From Cryoendolithus antarcticus (lineage: Eukaryota > Ascomycota > Dothideomycetes > Cladosporiales > Cladosporiaceae): a stretch of 23,431 nt of DNA. The stretch spans positions 1-23,431 of the forward strand of contig NAJO01000120.1 in the NCBI GenBank assembly GCA_002077065.1, read 5' to 3'. A program made the translations under genes and the position numbers. Positions 1 to 10,115 of the stretch are shown one piece after another (position 1 is the stretch's first letter; the number at the start of each line of letters is the position of its first letter). The notes beneath the pieces are model-generated. The model saw only the letters and a program-made list of their open reading frames with translations, was not told the DNA's origin and made no database searches.

Positions 1-720
1 TACTATAGTATAGGAACTAGAGTTATATAGATCTATAGTAGTCTTTAAAACTATATTATAGCTAAGACTTTCTCTTTCCTTAGTACTAGTACTACTATTA
101 GATATATAGACTTCTTACTATAGTCTTAGCTATATTAGCGCTATATTCTATATTCTATATAAAGATCTAAGAGTTCTATAGAGATAGTTACTACTCTATA
201 GAAAGCTTAATAAACCCTACTCCTTAGAGACTTATAGAACTAGAGAGATACTTTACTACTTCTAGGTTTTAATAGAGCTCTCTACTAGCGTTCTTACTCT
301 AGATTAAATAGAACTAGACTATAATAAGCCTAGATAATTAAGTAAAACTAGTCGCTAGTCTATTAGAAGTTATTCTAAGAGATATACCTAAAACCGCTAT
401 AAAATAAAATTCTCCTAGAATACGCGGTTTTTAGTAAGACTCTCTAGTAACGTTTCTAGCTATACCTTGTAATATAATATACTATACTAAGCCTAGAGAG
501 TCTAATGAAAGTAGCTAATACTCGCTAGGGAAGGCTCATAGGAGAGAAATCGTAAAAACCGCGTATTCTCGGGGTCTTTAGAAAAGTGCGCTAGGTAGAA
601 TACGAGGTCTTCCTAAAAACCGCGATATAGAGTTAACGGGGCTACTTCGAGGCGTCCGAAACCGTTTTGTATCTTACGTCGTAAATACTCGCTACCTAAT
701 GGAGACGGCGGATAAGAAAG
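1..720. repeat. RIP-degraded TA-rich repeat remnant
   Basis: The block is very rich in TA, CT and AG steps. Positions 1-467 contain no CpA and no TpG dinucleotide on the given strand, and therefore none on the other; the first TpG is at 468-469. From about 469 to 720 these steps are rare, and they return to normal by about 730. Loss of CpA/TpG with gain of TpA is the known result of repeat-induced point mutation in Pezizomycotina, so this was most likely a duplicated element, probably a transposon. No open reading frame of useful length survives and the element class cannot be told. An inverted repeat lies inside. The block stops about 40 bp from the stop codon of the neighbouring WD40 gene. 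Confidence 0.85.
417..569. repeat. Nested inverted repeat within the RIP block
   Basis: A perfect 17-nt inverted repeat has arms at 417-433 and 553-569 (arm AGAATACGCGGTTTTTA and its reverse complement). Inside it a perfect 10-nt inverted repeat has arms at 437-446 and 494-503 (AGACTCTCTA and its complement). The core TAAAAACCGCG occurs again in direct orientation at 614-624, preceded by AGAATACG at 598-605. This could be the mutated ends of a small inverted-repeat element or part of a palindromic repeat. No target-site duplication was identified. Confidence 0.6.
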
Positions 721-761
721 TAGCGTAAACGTCATAGCAATCCAAGACCACATCTTATACG

Positions 762-3700
762 CTACATAACCACACAGTCCTCACCAATCTGTATCCTCAC
801 AGCCTGCCCATCTTCGCCTTCCTCGAGCTCGAAGCCGAAAGCGCCATCCTCATCCGTAGTTCCGGCAGTCTCACCTCTTGCGGTACGTTGAGCGTGTAGT
901 CTGGCCGCAAGCTGCATGAGCATCGATCGCTGGAGTGCAGATTGTCAGCCATTGAGATGCTCTCGGGACAAGTACTCTACACGAGATAATGTGGAGCTGA
1001 CGGCGTTGAACGGACCATGAGCAAAGTAGCCTCGTGATTGAGATCTGGGGACGAGGTTGACGGGGTTGACCATCATCTACATGCCATGCCTCCCAAGCAG
1101 CATCATAAGCAGTTGTGGCGGAATGCTACGTACCGAAACGAAAGAGTCCTGGCCGCCGCCCCTCCGATCGACATCGTTCCGCGCCATGATTTCCGTGGCC
1201 TCATGCATACGCCTCCGGCTTGTCAGACCCGTAGGCGCAACATAGCTCTCATCCAGCTCATCGTCCGATGTCTGCGTGGGGATCGCAGGTTCAGAAGTCG
1301 TACGCGGCCGCTCAGCATCAGAACGCCGCAGCCCTCGTCTACTCAGTCTGTGCGGCCATGCAATGGAGGAGAAATCATCCGCATCATGCGCCGTGATCTC
1401 CCTTCCCAGTCTCGCAGCCTCCCGGGCACGAGCATCCGGTGAGAAGATCTTGATAGTGTGATCGATACCGCTCACAGCCAGCATCGGCTCGTACGGGTGA
1501 CCCTGGATCACATTGACGACCTCGCCATCGCCCTCAAGTACGTTCACCAGCTCAGTCGTTCGGCGATCCCAGATGAAAAAGTTGCCATCGTCGGAGCCGG
1601 AGACTACGTACTCGTCGTCAGGACCGAAGAAATTCACGTCTTTGACGGTCTTAACGTTGCAGTGACCGCGGTACGTGCGAGTAGAGGCGCTGCAAGTTAT
1701 TTTTGCTGCAATCGTCGAGCGCTGTTGCTGGCGGGTCCATGCAGATTGGTAGCGATACCCAAGATTGAGCACGCCGTCTTCTTCGTCGGGCTCGGAAGAT
1801 GAGGTACCATCATCGTTTCTGGTCTCGTCGCTGTCGTCGTTGTCGTCGTAGAAGTCATCGGGCATCTGCTCATCATCGTCGTCATCGTCAGTGTTGTTAT
1901 GGTCGTTCTCGTCATCACCCATCATCTCTCCTGCGGCATGTAAGTCACTCGGCTCATCGGGGCTCGGGTCACGGTCCGCTCCTGCCTCAGCGTCCACTAC
2001 GACTTCATCATCATGATCATCGCCGACTGTCGTATCGTCCCCGCCCACAGTTGATGATGTAGCTTCGTCCAGCTCCCTCACAACCCGGCCAAGTCCGCCA
2101 AATGCACGATCAACGTACGTGAAAGTGATGTCTTCAGCAGCATTCATCAATACGCCCCGTCCGACTTTTGCCGCCCAGAACCGCGTTGCTGCTTGCCTAT
2201 CTTGCGCCTGTATGCGATCGCTGCCTTCAGCATGAATCACTGCCGACGATAAATCCGCAAAAGGCACCTTGACGGCAGCGGCGAAAGCAGTGACTGCCAC
2301 TTGTTCCGAAGGAAAGACCTGTCGGCTGGCATGGGTCTCGAATTGGTTCGCCGACGGATTGTAGATCGGCCGATCACTAGCCATAGCCATCAGATACGGT
2401 ATAAGGAACTCGTCGATTGCTTCTGTGGAGGCTTCACTCTCAGGGATAGGCAAGCGCATGGCCAACTTTGCACTCGGTGATATGTCTACTGACCGAGTGA
2501 AGCCTTCGATCAGGCGTCCAAGACCGGAGTCCAGCCATAGGGTGACAGCCTTCAAGAAGTCATGGCCAAACAGTTCTGCCTGAGACGGCGGCAGATCATT
2601 TCGTCGGGCCTCCACTGCAGTAAAGGGTACGACCAAGGGACTTGTAGTACCGGACGGCGTCTGAAGTCTGCCACCGAGGACTCGAGACAGTACGCCAGCT
2701 GTTTGCACAAAGCGCCGTGTGCTCTCGCGGTTCAATCGCAGGATGCGCTGCCTCGATACTTCACTCGGTGCAGGGTCCATGGCATATGTCCACTCCTGCG
2801 AGACACGGTCCATGTCCGAAAGTATGCTCGCGCAGTGACCAAGTGCAGTGGTGTATCTGGCGGTGGTTGAGGTAGTCTCATCCTCTGGATCGAAGAGAGA
2901 CTTGCGTATTCGAACAGTCGCCTTGGCCAGACGCTGCGCTTCGCGTTGCTTCTCAGTCAGTGAACCGAGGTCACCTCGTGATAAGTGATCGACATTGGGA
3001 ATCGAGATTTGCTCCTCTTGTCCATTTTGATAACGAATTCTCAGGGACGCGGAGCCGTCAGTCGCAAAGGCAGTGCTAGACCCGTTGGTCGACTGCCCTC
3101 TCCCAGCCTCCGTCTTCCGCTTTCGCTTCCGAGCCAAGCTTTCCCCACTCGTCCTGCTTCCCTTCCTCCTAACCGCAGTCTTGTCTTCGCTTGTAGTCCT
3201 TTCAGGATCGCGTATGAGATCGAATGAGTATATGTGGTCACCGCTCCAGCTTGCGATCATCTCATCAGGTCTCGCGTCACTGATCTTGAGTGCCGTGATG
3301 TGCCCATTGTCGCAACTCTCCATCTTCGGCTGTCCGTGCGGTGCGAACTTTCTTACACACCTCGTAGCGTCTCCCATCTGATCTTCCTCGTGTGCCGTTC
3401 GTCGGTGTGAGCTGCCCACGCCTGCCTCTTGCCCTCTGTCTCTGCCAGTCATTCGACGATCGTGTAAGAAAGCATGCAGGTGCCCACCGCCAAGTGCGAT
3501 GTAATGCGGCTGCGAGCCAGAGCAGGAAATGGAGTTGAGACTAAGATTGAAACGCTTGTAGGAGATGAGGGGAGGCGGTACATTACCTCCACCTCTCGAA
3601 GAAGGGTAGGCTGAAGAAGGCTGGCGTAGATCCCACTGTCGGACCTCGCCGTCTTCAGAGCAGGTCAAGAAGAGGTGCGGCGAGCTCTCCGTTACGATGC

Positions 3701-4238
3701 GCTTGACCCGATCGCCGTGACTGCGATACACCCGGCAGTCTGTATCGCCGTCGTTCATGTACCTGACACCGTCATAGACACTGTTCCTGCCTCTTCTTCG
3801 GCCCTCTGTGGCCATACTTGACGCCGCAGATGCGGTTCGGCTTTGTCCAGCGTACTCCAGGTCGAAGACTCGCACCTCATTGTCACCAGCTGCCGTGATG
3901 ACCGTCCGATCTTGGCTGTGCGGCATGAACTTGACCGAGAAGATGTTGGCTCTATGCCCGGTTGCGACTGTGGTGGCGAGCTGAAACTGCTTGTCCCCGT
4001 CGGGTGCCTGATACCGGTGGATGTTCAGATGCTGATCATCCGAGCCCGAAGCCAGCAGGTTGCCCGACCTGGACCACGACAAAGCGTTGACACATCCACT
4101 GTGGCCGGCTAGCTCGTTGACGATGTCGAGGTTCTTCACCACGGAGCGGTCGCTGTACAGCTTTCGATGCGATCGTAGCTTGATCGCATAGTCCGAGCAC
4201 TCGCGCTCGAGGATCTTCGTTGTGAATGTCTCCTTCAT
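762..4238 (-). CDS. iqw1: WD40 protein, DCAF6/Iqw1-like CRL4 substrate receptor
   Basis: Two exons, 4238-1134 and 929-762, give 1090 residues. The intron (1133-930, 204 nt) has a GTACGT donor, a CTGAC branch site and a CTCCAG acceptor. Exon 2 adds 55 residues ending DCVVM, a tail I recall from fungal relatives. WD40 repeats lie near residues 43-76, 92-128 and 171-205, with further repeats after about 860. WDxR boxes, which contact DDB1 in this family, are seen as WDLR (202-205) and WDRR (890-893). A long acidic Asp/Glu stretch precedes the C-terminal repeats. By family (human DCAF6/NRIP, fission yeast Iqw1) it should recruit substrates to a Cul4-DDB1 ubiquitin ligase; the substrate is unknown. 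Start ATG at 4238 leads straight into the conserved N-terminus. Without splicing the protein would end with 18 unrelated residues at 1077. The gene is divergent from PIG-S. Confidence 0.85.
930..1133 (-). other. Long (204-nt) intron of the DCAF6/Iqw1-like gene
   Basis: The donor GTACGT begins at 1133, directly after a whole TCG codon. The acceptor CTCCAG ends at 930, with GGCTGACAA upstream as branch site. Removing it joins SFVS to RSMLMQLAARL in phase 0. It is three to four times longer than most other introns in this window. I saw no exon inside it, and no RIP-like base bias. Confidence 0.75.
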
Positions 4239-4539
4239 GGCCGCCCTCGATGTGGTGCTTAAGGGTACAGAGCTCCTATGTTCTCATCGGTGCGGGAAGC
4301 ACGGGGGAACTACATGTAGCAGGTTCAGCACACGAAGGTGTAGGCTCATGTGCTGGGGGTGCAATCGTCACTGCCTTCCACATGCCGGCCCGTCTCTGCT
4401 TCCGACATCACCAACTCCGTACTCCGAGCCTGTATTGACGAGGCACACAGCATGTTCTTAGGTCACTGATGGACCAAGTCCACCGACCATGAGCTTGCCA
4501 TGACGAGCGTGAAGCCCTCGTCTGAGAGTACTGCTACCG
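4239..4539. promoter_or_regulatory. Divergent promoter between the WD40 gene and PIG-S
   Basis: This 301-bp stretch separates two start codons on opposite strands, so it must hold both promoters or one shared promoter. I see no clear TATA box. If PIG-S translation really begins at the ATG at 4500, the gap shrinks to 261 bp. Confidence 0.5.
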
Positions 4540-6154
4540 ATGGCAGTGAGAAAGCTTCGGCTCCCCCCGCAGAGCGCGGCACATACCATTCGGCGTCGAC
4601 TGATCATCTTCGCTTTCTGGGCAGTTGTCGTAGCACTCGGACTGCCACACTGGATATGGACGACCGCAGTATATCGCTCAGATCTACCGGTCGATGCTAT
4701 GACGAGGTGGTCAGAGGGCAAGGTCGGTCCTATCGCTGCGCTCTCCTCAATTGCAGTTCTGATCTTTGTAGGCATGTAAACTACACTTTCCCATCGATAT
4801 TGATCTTCAAAGCTCTTCGGTATTTCTGGAGCAACGGACAAGCATTGCGATCAGACTAGATAAGCTACTCAACGTTCATGGAGATGCGTCGCCGTACCAG
4901 TACAGAGTATCGCCTGCAGCAGGACCGTCCGTTCCCGCTACATTGATACTGCAGCTTAACACAGACGACACCAGCAATGAACTACGCTACGCACTCGACT
5001 CCTGGACGCCGACTCTAACTGTCACCCGTGGACCAGTCACCCCAGGAGATGACGACCTCGTCGCGTCTCAGCTCAGCCAAGTGATACAGCAGATCATGGC
5101 AGACGAGCAAGCTTCAATCGCCTTGCTTCTTCGTGACAGCCCTCTACACGACAGTTTTCGGGATGAATCAGCCTTCGCATCACAATTTGAATCATTGCAG
5201 AGACGGACGACTCGGGCGTTCAAACCAGCGCCATCATACCACCTTACGTTCTCACTATTCGCCGGCGGATCGGCCCCCTCGTCGTGGGACATCGAGACTG
5301 CTGCGGAGCAGTACATCAATCCCCTACTCCAAGCATTATCATCGATCAGCGACTTCACAGTCGACACCCAAGTCCAACTCCACGCATCAATTTCCCCAGC
5401 CATAGCTGGTCCAACGTTCGATACCCCGACAATTACCTGGACACTCCTCGCCTCTGATCTCAGCGGCTTCGTGAACGCTGCCGAGTGGCCACTAAGTCCA
5501 GGCATAGGTTCCGGCTCGACCATCAACCTCATACTCTACGTCCCGCATCCCCGTCAGACGCCTTTGACACTAAGTGGCGGAGGCAACTCCTGGATCATAC
5601 CCCAGTGGGGCGGCGTGCAGATCCTGAATCCAGCCAGCAACACCACATCACACCTCAGCGCGGCCCATATAGAGCCCGTCATGCTCACCTTCGCCGACCA
5701 GCTGATGTCGCTCCTCGGCGTCCCGGACTCACCCCCCTCACTATCGCTCCGCATCGCAGCCCTACAGCGTGAACGCACTACCTCCCTCATCCTCTCCGCC
5801 TCCTCAACCCTCGGCGCACTAGTCCGTCTAACGCGCAAACTCCAATCAATAGCCATACCCAAGACCGTTGCCCACTCCGTCGAGTTGACAATCTCACACC
5901 TCGAGCAAGCCTGCACCGCACTAAGCGAAGGTGACTACGCCGCCGCTTTGACGAGCGCGAAAGTAGCCGAGGCAGAAGCCGAGAAAGCGTTCTTTGAGCC
6001 GAGTATGGTCGGGCAGGTCTACTTCCCTGAGGAACATAAGTTTGCAGTGTACGTGCCGTTGCTGGGGCCGATGGGCGTGCCGCTGGTGATGACGTTGATC
6101 AAGGAGGCGAGGGGTTTGGTTGGGAGGAGGAAGGGAAAAGTGAAAGTAGGTTGA
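4540..6154 (+). CDS. GPI17: GPI transamidase component PIG-S/Gpi17
   Basis: Exons 4540-4722 and 4772-6154 give 521 residues. The 49-nt intron (4723-4771) has a GTCGGT donor and a TTTGTAG acceptor, and joins SEGK to ACKLHFPI, the usual PIG-S junction context. A membrane segment lies at about residues 19-40, followed by the lumenal domain with family blocks SWDIETAAEQY, FTVDTQVQ, GIGSGSTINLILYVP and SWIIPQWGGVQILNP, then a second membrane segment near the C-terminus (YVPLLGPMGVPLVMTLI). PIG-S is a subunit of the ER complex that attaches GPI anchors to proteins. Oddity: the ATG at 4540 has a weak context (C at -3). An ATG at 4500 with G at -3 opens a PIG-S-like N-terminus in another frame that would join this one if the six-C run at 4563-4568 had five C. 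The last codons (KGKVKVG) are basic. Confidence 0.9.
4563..4568 (+). other. C6 run at a probable frame break in PIG-S
   Basis: Six consecutive C lie where two good reading frames of the same gene meet. The frame from ATG 4500 (MTSVKPSSESTATDG..EKASAPP) runs up to it. The frame of the main gene (PPQSAAHTIRRRLIIF) continues after it. One C fewer would fuse them into a 534-residue protein. It may be a sequencing error, a real indel rescued by the ATG at 4540, or a slippery site. Confidence 0.5.
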
Positions 6155-6284
6155 TGGAGGGTTGGTAGCTCTGTGGACGCTCACGCATCTGCATAATTTT
6201 GGCCGTGAGCTTTCCGAGCCCACCCAGTCTAGTGATACAAATTCCTACCCAATGCATGCTCTTTGCCGTGATCTACATGCCGAC
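6155..6284. other. Short convergent intergenic region
   Basis: Only 130 bp separate the stop codons of PIG-S (+) and Spt5 (-). The 3' untranslated regions of the two transcripts probably overlap. No distinct hairpin or other element was recognised. Confidence 0.5.
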
Positions 6285-9271
6285 CTACTCATACCGTGGC
6301 CCATCATCAGTAAACGGCGCAGGCGTCTCCGGAAACCCGCCAGGCGTAGCGTAGTTGTTCCCTCTGAAACCACCAGGTGTAGGCTGATCGCCATAGTTGC
6401 CAGGTGTAGGCGCCGAGTTGAAGCCAGGCGTGGGTGCGTCCATGCCTCCGCTCCAGCCTGGTGTTCTGCCGCCGGGCTGATGAGCTGGTGTTCGCTGGAA
6501 ATGTCTGTCAGTATGTGTGATCAACGAAGGTCCATTTCGGGAGCACTCACTCCGCCACCACCGCCACCTCCCCAGACACTACCGCCGCCATAGCTCGTCT
6601 GCCCTCCATAGCTCGTCTGACCGCCGTATGAAGTTTGACCACCATAGCTCGTCTGCCCGCCACCCATCGCACCACCTCCGTACGCGGTGCCACCACCATT
6701 ACCTCCCGAAGACCAAGCCGGCCCACTCGCAGCCCAAGCAGGTGTCTTTGAGCCAGCGCCCATGGCGTATGAAGGCGTTCTGCCACCAGAAGGCATCGAG
6801 CCGAAGCCACCTGGAGTCTGTCCACCTGTAGCCATACGACCAGGCGCAACGGGAGGCGCCCGCATCATGCCACCCGCTCTCGCATCGCCTCCAATGCCTT
6901 GGATAGGTTGGCCGGTCTTCTCGTCCACAATAGCAAGCTTATCGCGCGGTATCATGGCCTTCTTGTTCTTAGCGTGAAGCTCGACCGTCGCTGTGGTGTC
7001 GGTAGTGTCTTTGACGATACCAATCATACCCTTCTGCGGACCCAGCTTGATCTTGACGGTCTTACCAATCAGCTTATCACGGCCGCGGAACACAGGAGGG
7101 GGCATTGAAGGCGCGCCACCCGCTGGCTTTCCGCCCAAACCAGGCTTTGCTGCTCTACCATCCTTTGCTGCAACGCTGATGAGATTCGAGGCTCGCGTGA
7201 CCCATACACCGGCGTGTTCTTGGAGTTCCCGGTTGCGTGACCAGACAAAGTTGCGGTGCATGTGAACGATGCGCCCCACTCGTTGCTCGCCGCCAAACTC
7301 CTTGACTTGATCATCAGGCTTCATCTCGTTGCCATCGCGGTCTGCGGCAATAGCGCCGCGGCGGTCGATACGTCCGGAGATGTTGCTAGGCAGCAGTGCT
7401 CGGATTGCGCCAGTCTGGTCAAGCACGCGTAGACTTTCCCGGTCGACTTTGACAATGCACCCGGCGGTCGTGGCATCTAGTTGTACCAAGTCGAATAAGC
7501 TGTACGGTGAATTGCCCACCACGCCACCCGAATCATCACTCTTGCGCAAGTCCTTGCTAAAGACTATGACTTCCTGATTATTCGAGTCGGTGACCAGAGT
7601 GATCTTGTCATCTTTGATTCTCACAACAGATCCTACCTCGTCGAGGTACTTGCTACCACCGATGACCTTGACGTGATCACCCTCTTCGAAGAACTTGCGC
7701 AGGTCTTGTACAGGGACCTCGATCGACTGGCCATTCATCGTACCTGCTCGCACCTCCACTGACACAAGGTCACCGTAGACTTTCTTAGCGACACCGTAGA
7801 GTCCCTTCTGCTCACCGCGAAAGATGACAACGCGGTCGCCGGGTTGGAAGACTGAGCCAGTATTCGTTCGGAGTGTAGCGGCCAGCGCAGTCAGATCAAG
7901 GCCCTCTGTCCCCTCCTCGGTGCTGGAAGCGAACTTCGTGACTTCTTCCAGCGTCGGATTGACGTCTTCGAGCTGCAAATTATTGATGCGGAAGTTCTCC
8001 TCCAAGAAGCCATTGATGTACTCCTTGTTTTGGTATGTGAAGCCGTTGGATCCCAAGGCAGCCGAGCGTTGCAGGTATCGCGCGTGTCGCTTCTTAGCAT
8101 CGCTTTCGCTGAAAAGCTTCGGCGCTGGCCGCAGAGTCGATGCAGGACGTTTCCGCTTCACGCCGTTTGCGTCTTGCAATGGAGCATTGGCGTCATCGGT
8201 CAGACCATAGTCCAGACGTGGCACGAGACGGAGAGTGACGTTGACATTGTTAGCCTCAACGTCAGACACCTGAGCCAGATCGCCTGCATACAATCCGCGC
8301 TTGACACGGACGTACATGCCCGGCTCGAGCTGCTTGGTCTTCTTGGTGCGAAGCAAATCCACCATCTCATCGAGCGGAATCATCATCGGCTTGACAGACA
8401 GGAAGATGTGCGAAATGCCCTCGAAAGCAGGCGCGATGTCTTCTTGCCGACGGCACTCGATGTACAGATTGCCAGTCATAGCACCTTCACGGTGGAACGC
8501 TGAGATGATGCGTGTCGGTTCTCGCGTCTTAGCAAGGTCGAAGATCCTCTGAGTCACGGCCGTGATGATCTCGCGCTCTTTGCCCGGTCGACACTTCAGG
8601 CGGTAGATACGAGGATCCTCGACGGAAGGCATCATCACCCTCCGATCGAGGTAGCCCTGTGCGCCCACATTGCCAGTCCGTTGCTGTCGACCGTAACGCT
8701 CCTTCAGCCGCTTCGCCTCCTCTTCAGCATCCATATGCATCTGCGCGTCGCGTTGGCGATCAAGCTCGCGATGCTTGCGATCGTCCCGATCAGCACCCGG
8801 AGGCAACTCTTGGAGATCATCCGGGTGCATCTCTTCGCCTGGCAAGTCATCGTCTTCCTCGGGCTCTTCTTCCTCGTCTTCGTCAACCTCAGCTTCCACG
8901 TCGATGAATTGATTGCGTGCTTGCTTTCTCCGCCGTTTGCGCGTTGGCTGACCCTCAATGTCATCGTCCTCGTCCTCGTCTTCATCCTCGTCATCGTCAT
9001 CACCATCGCCTGCCAGATCTTCGCCAGGTTCTTGGTCGTCATCCGCAACAACCTTGATCTCCGACTCGTCCTTCAACTCATCCTCATCATCCGATCCGCC
9101 AGCTGGCCGCCGCGATGCTGACCGCGACGATGGCTTCTCTGCGGCGTTTCCGTTACTTGCAGGCTTGGCATCACCCTCTTCGTCAGACCCTGCTGCCTGA
9201 TCTGGGTTGAAGTCGTCCTCCGAGCCCTCATCGTCGCCGAAGTCCTGATTCAGGATATCCCGCGTGGACAT
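6285..9271 (-). CDS. SPT5: Transcription elongation factor Spt5
   Basis: Exons 9271-6551 and 6494-6285 give 976 residues, near the usual yeast length (about 990-1060). The 56-nt intron (6550-6495) has a GTGAGT donor and a TTCCAG acceptor, and joins in phase 0. The N-terminus is strongly acidic (about residues 10-160). The NGN domain follows at about 219-307 (DPRIYRLKCRPG..., IFLSVKPMMIPL), then several KOW modules (for example EPGMYVRVKRGLYAGDLAQV near 316, and FQPGDRVVIFRGEQKGLYG). The C-terminal region has TP motifs, including TPAW as in fission yeast CTR repeats, four Gly-Gly-Gln-Thr-Ser-Tyr-type units, and seven TP motifs in exon 2. With Spt4, Spt5 forms DSIF, which clamps RNA polymerase II for processive elongation; CTR threonines are kinase targets in known systems. 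The gene is divergent from the 10116 gene and convergent with PIG-S. Confidence 0.97.
6495..6550 (-). other. Intron within the Spt5 C-terminal repeat region
   Basis: This 56-nt intron (GTGAGT...TTCCAG) splits the coding sequence after a glycine run. Splicing continues with RTPAHQPGG. Retention adds nine residues (VSAPEMDLR) and a stop, which would remove the last 69 residues and seven TP motifs. Confidence 0.85.
6589..6660 (-). repeat. 4 x 18-bp tandem repeat in the Spt5 CTR
   Basis: Four 18-bp units at 6589-6606, 6607-6624, 6625-6642 and 6643-6660 encode four six-residue units of type TSYGGQ. Units 1, 2 and 4 share the sequence CATAGCTCGTCTG. Unit 3 (CGTATGAAGTTTGACCAC) has diverged at silent positions while keeping the peptide. 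This suggests selection for the peptide and an older age for that unit. Confidence 0.9.
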
Positions 9272-10115
9272 GATTGCAGTGCTGTAGTCGAGGGCAACGA
9301 AGCGGGGTGAACGCAGAAGTGCCGCTTCTGTTGATCACAGCGTCTACCAAGTGAGGGGATTGGAAGGTGGGAAGTATGTACGGGCTACGAGACGTGCAAG
9401 AAAAGGGCGTGTGGTGTTGTGTGAGGACATGTGCTGCAGTGAGCAAGGTGATCCTGATTGGGAGGTAGCGTGCGGAGCGGGAGCGCGGACGATCGGTAGC
9501 AGCCGCATGGCGGCTCAGTCGCTCCTGCTTCACCAATATTCAACATCGCGAGATATAATATTCCAGATCGAGCCTGTCTCAGAACCTGCACGACGCTCAC
9601 ACACGCGAGCATTGCCCGGCTGTGTCATGGCGATTATATCGTGCAAAGTTGATGGCCACAGTAGAAGGACAGAAACAGCTCTACGCGAGCCGCGGTCGCC
9701 ACGTGAAGCGAGCTGAGCCACTACTCTAGACCCTGCACTTCCAGCTCCAGCGCGCTCCAGTCAGCAAGCGGATTGATGTAGTTACCGCGCATTCACAGCT
9801 CAAGTCGTCCGCGCGGTCTCGTCTTAGCATTCTGTCCAACTGCTGTAGCATTATCATGATATTCCTCAACATAGCTGCTATCCTCGGGCTGAAATAACAT
9901 CGAGCTATCCTCCGTGGCGGCTTGTCGATACCCTAGCCTATCGAGCATCGCCGCTTCTTCAGCTCCCAGGATCATTCCGATGGGAGCTCGCTTCCAGTGC
10001 TCGCGCACGCTGCGATGACCCTACAGCGCCCGACAATGCCACACTCGCATGATTCGCGAGTCTATCGACGGGCAGAAAGAGCAGGTACAGTAGCGACAGT
10101 AGCTGTGAGTTCCAC
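9272..10115. promoter_or_regulatory. Divergent intergenic region, Spt5 and 10116 gene
   Basis: This 844-bp gap between two start codons on opposite strands must hold both promoters. Pyrimidine-rich stretches and one CACGTG (about 9700) are visible, but no clear TATA box. A short minus-strand open frame at 9793-10020 is listed separately as a doubtful gene. Otherwise I recognise nothing. Confidence 0.4.
9721..10020 (-). CDS. Doubtful small gene or exon with an in-frame TGA
   Basis: On the minus strand a frame opens after a TGTAG that resembles a splice acceptor (10025-10021). It reads REHWKRAPIGMILGAEEAAML... through about 71 codons to a TGA at 9795-9793. It then continues open in the same frame for 23 codons (MRGNYINPLADWSALELEV...) to a TAG at 9723-9721. 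Amino-acid composition looks protein-like on both sides of the TGA. No good ATG start exists: the frame begins with GTG, or with an internal ATG after PIG. It could be the remains of a broken small gene, an exon whose GTGAAT donor over the TGA is spliced, or chance. I do not recognise a family. Confidence 0.2.

Noticed and set aside
1038..1442. 134-codon plus-strand frame near the left end
   Set aside because: It overlaps the antisense of the WD40 gene's C-terminal part and its intron, with no protein family features.
5068..5532. 154-codon minus-strand frame
   Set aside because: It is antisense to the conserved lumenal domain of PIG-S and has no recognisable feature.
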